Shown in pieces: positions 63,162 to 64,000 of a stretch of DNA of 64,000 bases (position 1 is its first letter; the number at the start of each line of letters is the position of its first letter). This DNA comes from Lachnospiraceae bacterium (GTDB taxonomy: Bacteria > Bacillota > Clostridia > Lachnospirales > Lachnospiraceae): positions 86,592 through 150,591 of the forward strand of contig JAFRSD010000041.1 of the NCBI GenBank assembly GCA_017427775.1, written 5' to 3'. A program made the translations under genes and the position numbers. A model generated the notes under the pieces. The model searched no databases and was not told the DNA's origin. It saw nothing but the letters and a program-made list of their open reading frames with translations.

Positions 63162-63189
63162 AAAAAAGCAGTCCGAAGACTGCCTTTTT
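63162..63189. terminator. Bidirectional intrinsic terminator
   Basis: GCAGTC and GACTGC enclose CGAA (TTCG on the minus strand, a stable tetraloop), with six A on one side and CTTTTT on the other. On the minus strand it could end transcription coming from the aldo/keto reductase, 260 bp upstream. Confidence 0.85.
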
Positions 63190-63450
63190 ATAAATGAATA
63201 TGCTTCAACTATTGTTGAAATTCGCTCATTCTATATAATATTGTGCGCAACAAAACTGCAGGTTCCGAATTACGGCGTTCGCTCCCTGTTTCCCGGGGTT
63301 TCTTAACAATTTCCGAGGTGGATGATCCGCCCGGTTTGATGGCATTGGCAATACCAAAGTGGCGAAGAAATTGAAATTCAAGAGCGACGTATCTCTTGGT
63401 TAGCGCTTGCCTATTTTTTTGATTATTGGACTTATCGTCCCCATCTGGTT
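63190..63450. other. Gap without a convincing gene
   Basis: This 261-bp gap has no gene I can support. On the plus strand a frame near 63336-63470 reads like the end of a small membrane protein (NTKVAKKLKFKSDVSLG, a stop, then RLPIFLIIGLIVPIWFYQF), which might be a broken gene, but it has no start, no ribosome binding site and a stop in the middle. Confidence 0.3.
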
Positions 63451-64000
63451 TTACCAGTTCTCGTACCGTTTATGCTGATCAAGTTCCCGGATCCTCTGCA
63501 TATCTTCTTTGCTCAGTTCGAAATCAAAGATGTCGTAGTTTTCGGAAATATGGTCCGGATTGGAGGAACCGGGGATGGCGATAAAGCCTGCCTGCAGCTG
63601 CCACCGGAGGATGATCTGCGCAGAAGACTTTCCGTACTTTTCTGCCAGTTCTTTGATCACTTCATTGCCGAAATGCTCGGATGTGTGGCCCCGGCCTCCG
63701 AAGGGATACCAGGATTCGATTACGATGCCGTACTGACTTGCATATTCCTGCAGTTCGGTGTTTTGATAGTACAGATGATTTTCGTTCTGGATGACCGCCG
63801 GAACGATCGTTGCAAAGGATAAAACTTCGTTCACCTGTTCCTTTGTATAGTAATTCGAAATGCCGATCGAGCGGAGCTTTCCGGCGCGTACGGCATCCTC
63901 CATGGCTTTGTAAACGCCTTCGTCATCATAACCCGGCTGATGGATCAGCATCAGATCGATATAATCCACGTTCAGATCTTTCAATGCATCGTCTATGATC
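63451..64000 (-). CDS. Aldo/keto reductase (C-terminal part)
   Basis: The last 182 codons of an aldo/keto reductase; the start lies beyond the right edge. Family strings are YIDLMLIHQPG, GKLRSIGISNYY, QNENHLYYQN, YPFGGRGH, RWQLQAGFIAIPGSSNPDHISEN and the closing ELDQHKRYENW. It would reduce sugars or ketoaldehydes with NADPH. The catalytic Tyr, Asp and Lys of the N-terminal part cannot be seen here. Confidence 0.92.
   Translation of the reverse strand, partial: IIDDALKDLNVDYIDLMLIHQPGYDDEGVYKAMEDAVRAGKLRSIGISNYYTKEQVNEVLSFATIVPAVIQNENHLYYQNTELQEYASQYGIVIESWYPFGGRGHTSEHFGNEVIKELAEKYGKSSAQIILRWQLQAGFIAIPGSSNPDHISENYDIFDFELSKEDMQRIRELDQHKRYENW

Overview
The window looks like a chromosomal segment of a fibre-degrading anaerobic Firmicute, most likely a Lachnospiraceae member from a gut or rumen. 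This is inferred from gene content: cytoplasmic and lipoprotein xylanases, GH8, GH127 and GH130 enzymes, several SGNH/CE esterases, a FeoA-FeoB fusion, DUF1846, AsnA, KtrAB and strong AGGAGG-type ribosome binding sites. I see no rRNA, tRNA, insertion sequence or CRISPR array. Nearly all genes lie on the minus strand. The exceptions are two AraC regulators, a GH30 lipoprotein, an ABC permease/ATPase pair and a MATE transporter.

Layout. 0-12 kb: start of a GH130 phosphorylase divergent from an AraC regulator; an FKBP/trigger-factor-like lipoprotein, a GGDEF cyclase and MgtE; a cytoplasmic SGNH hydrolase coupled to the glycogen branching enzyme GlgB; a GH30 lipoprotein; and a lipoprotein paralogue of the SGNH hydrolase. 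11.6-20.6 kb: azlD, azlC, asnA, DUF1846, an HD-GYP phosphodiesterase, trpS, deoD, deoC and a CE2-like lipoprotein. 21-28.5 kb: carB behind a leader-ORF/terminator arrangement that looks like an attenuator, a PgaC-PgaD fusion glycosyltransferase, and GH127. 28.7-36.4 kb: a FtsX-type ABC pair, an AraC regulator, TrmO and FeoAB. 36.6-45 kb: a small membrane protein, a decayed GH43 remnant, an iron alcohol dehydrogenase, a GH8 exo-xylanase, a two-subunit ABC exporter and an XRE regulator.

45.3-47.1 kb holds the most unusual object. A PD-(D/E)XK-type nuclease gene is flanked by two arrays of short paired-arm elements, TACGGAC(T/C)-N22-(A/G)GTCCGTA. There are nine units, five on one side and four on the other. 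Unit length is 38 bp (one is 37), and the repeating centre-to-centre spacing is 72-73 or 85-86 bp. Two units double as perfect or near-perfect intrinsic terminators. The nuclease promoter carries a palindrome centred on its -10 box. I do not recognise this arrangement.

47.1-53.1 kb: an apparent operon mixing xylan use (GH10, CE1 esterase, a PfkB sugar kinase) with Nudix, AlkD, a sce7726-like nuclease and a FeoB-associated Cys-rich protein. 53.3-64 kb: MATE, KtrA/KtrB, and two about 1000-residue secreted proteins sharing an N-terminal module (one with a DUF4838-type domain, one with a beta-helix domain). The window ends in a partial aldo/keto reductase.

The genes together suggest a cell that trims acylated arabinoxylan outside, imports and finishes the oligosaccharides inside, stores glucan, and tunes a PNAG-like exopolysaccharide synthase through cyclic-di-GMP enzymes encoded nearby. 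An octamer family GGMAAATG also appears far more often than expected on both strands.
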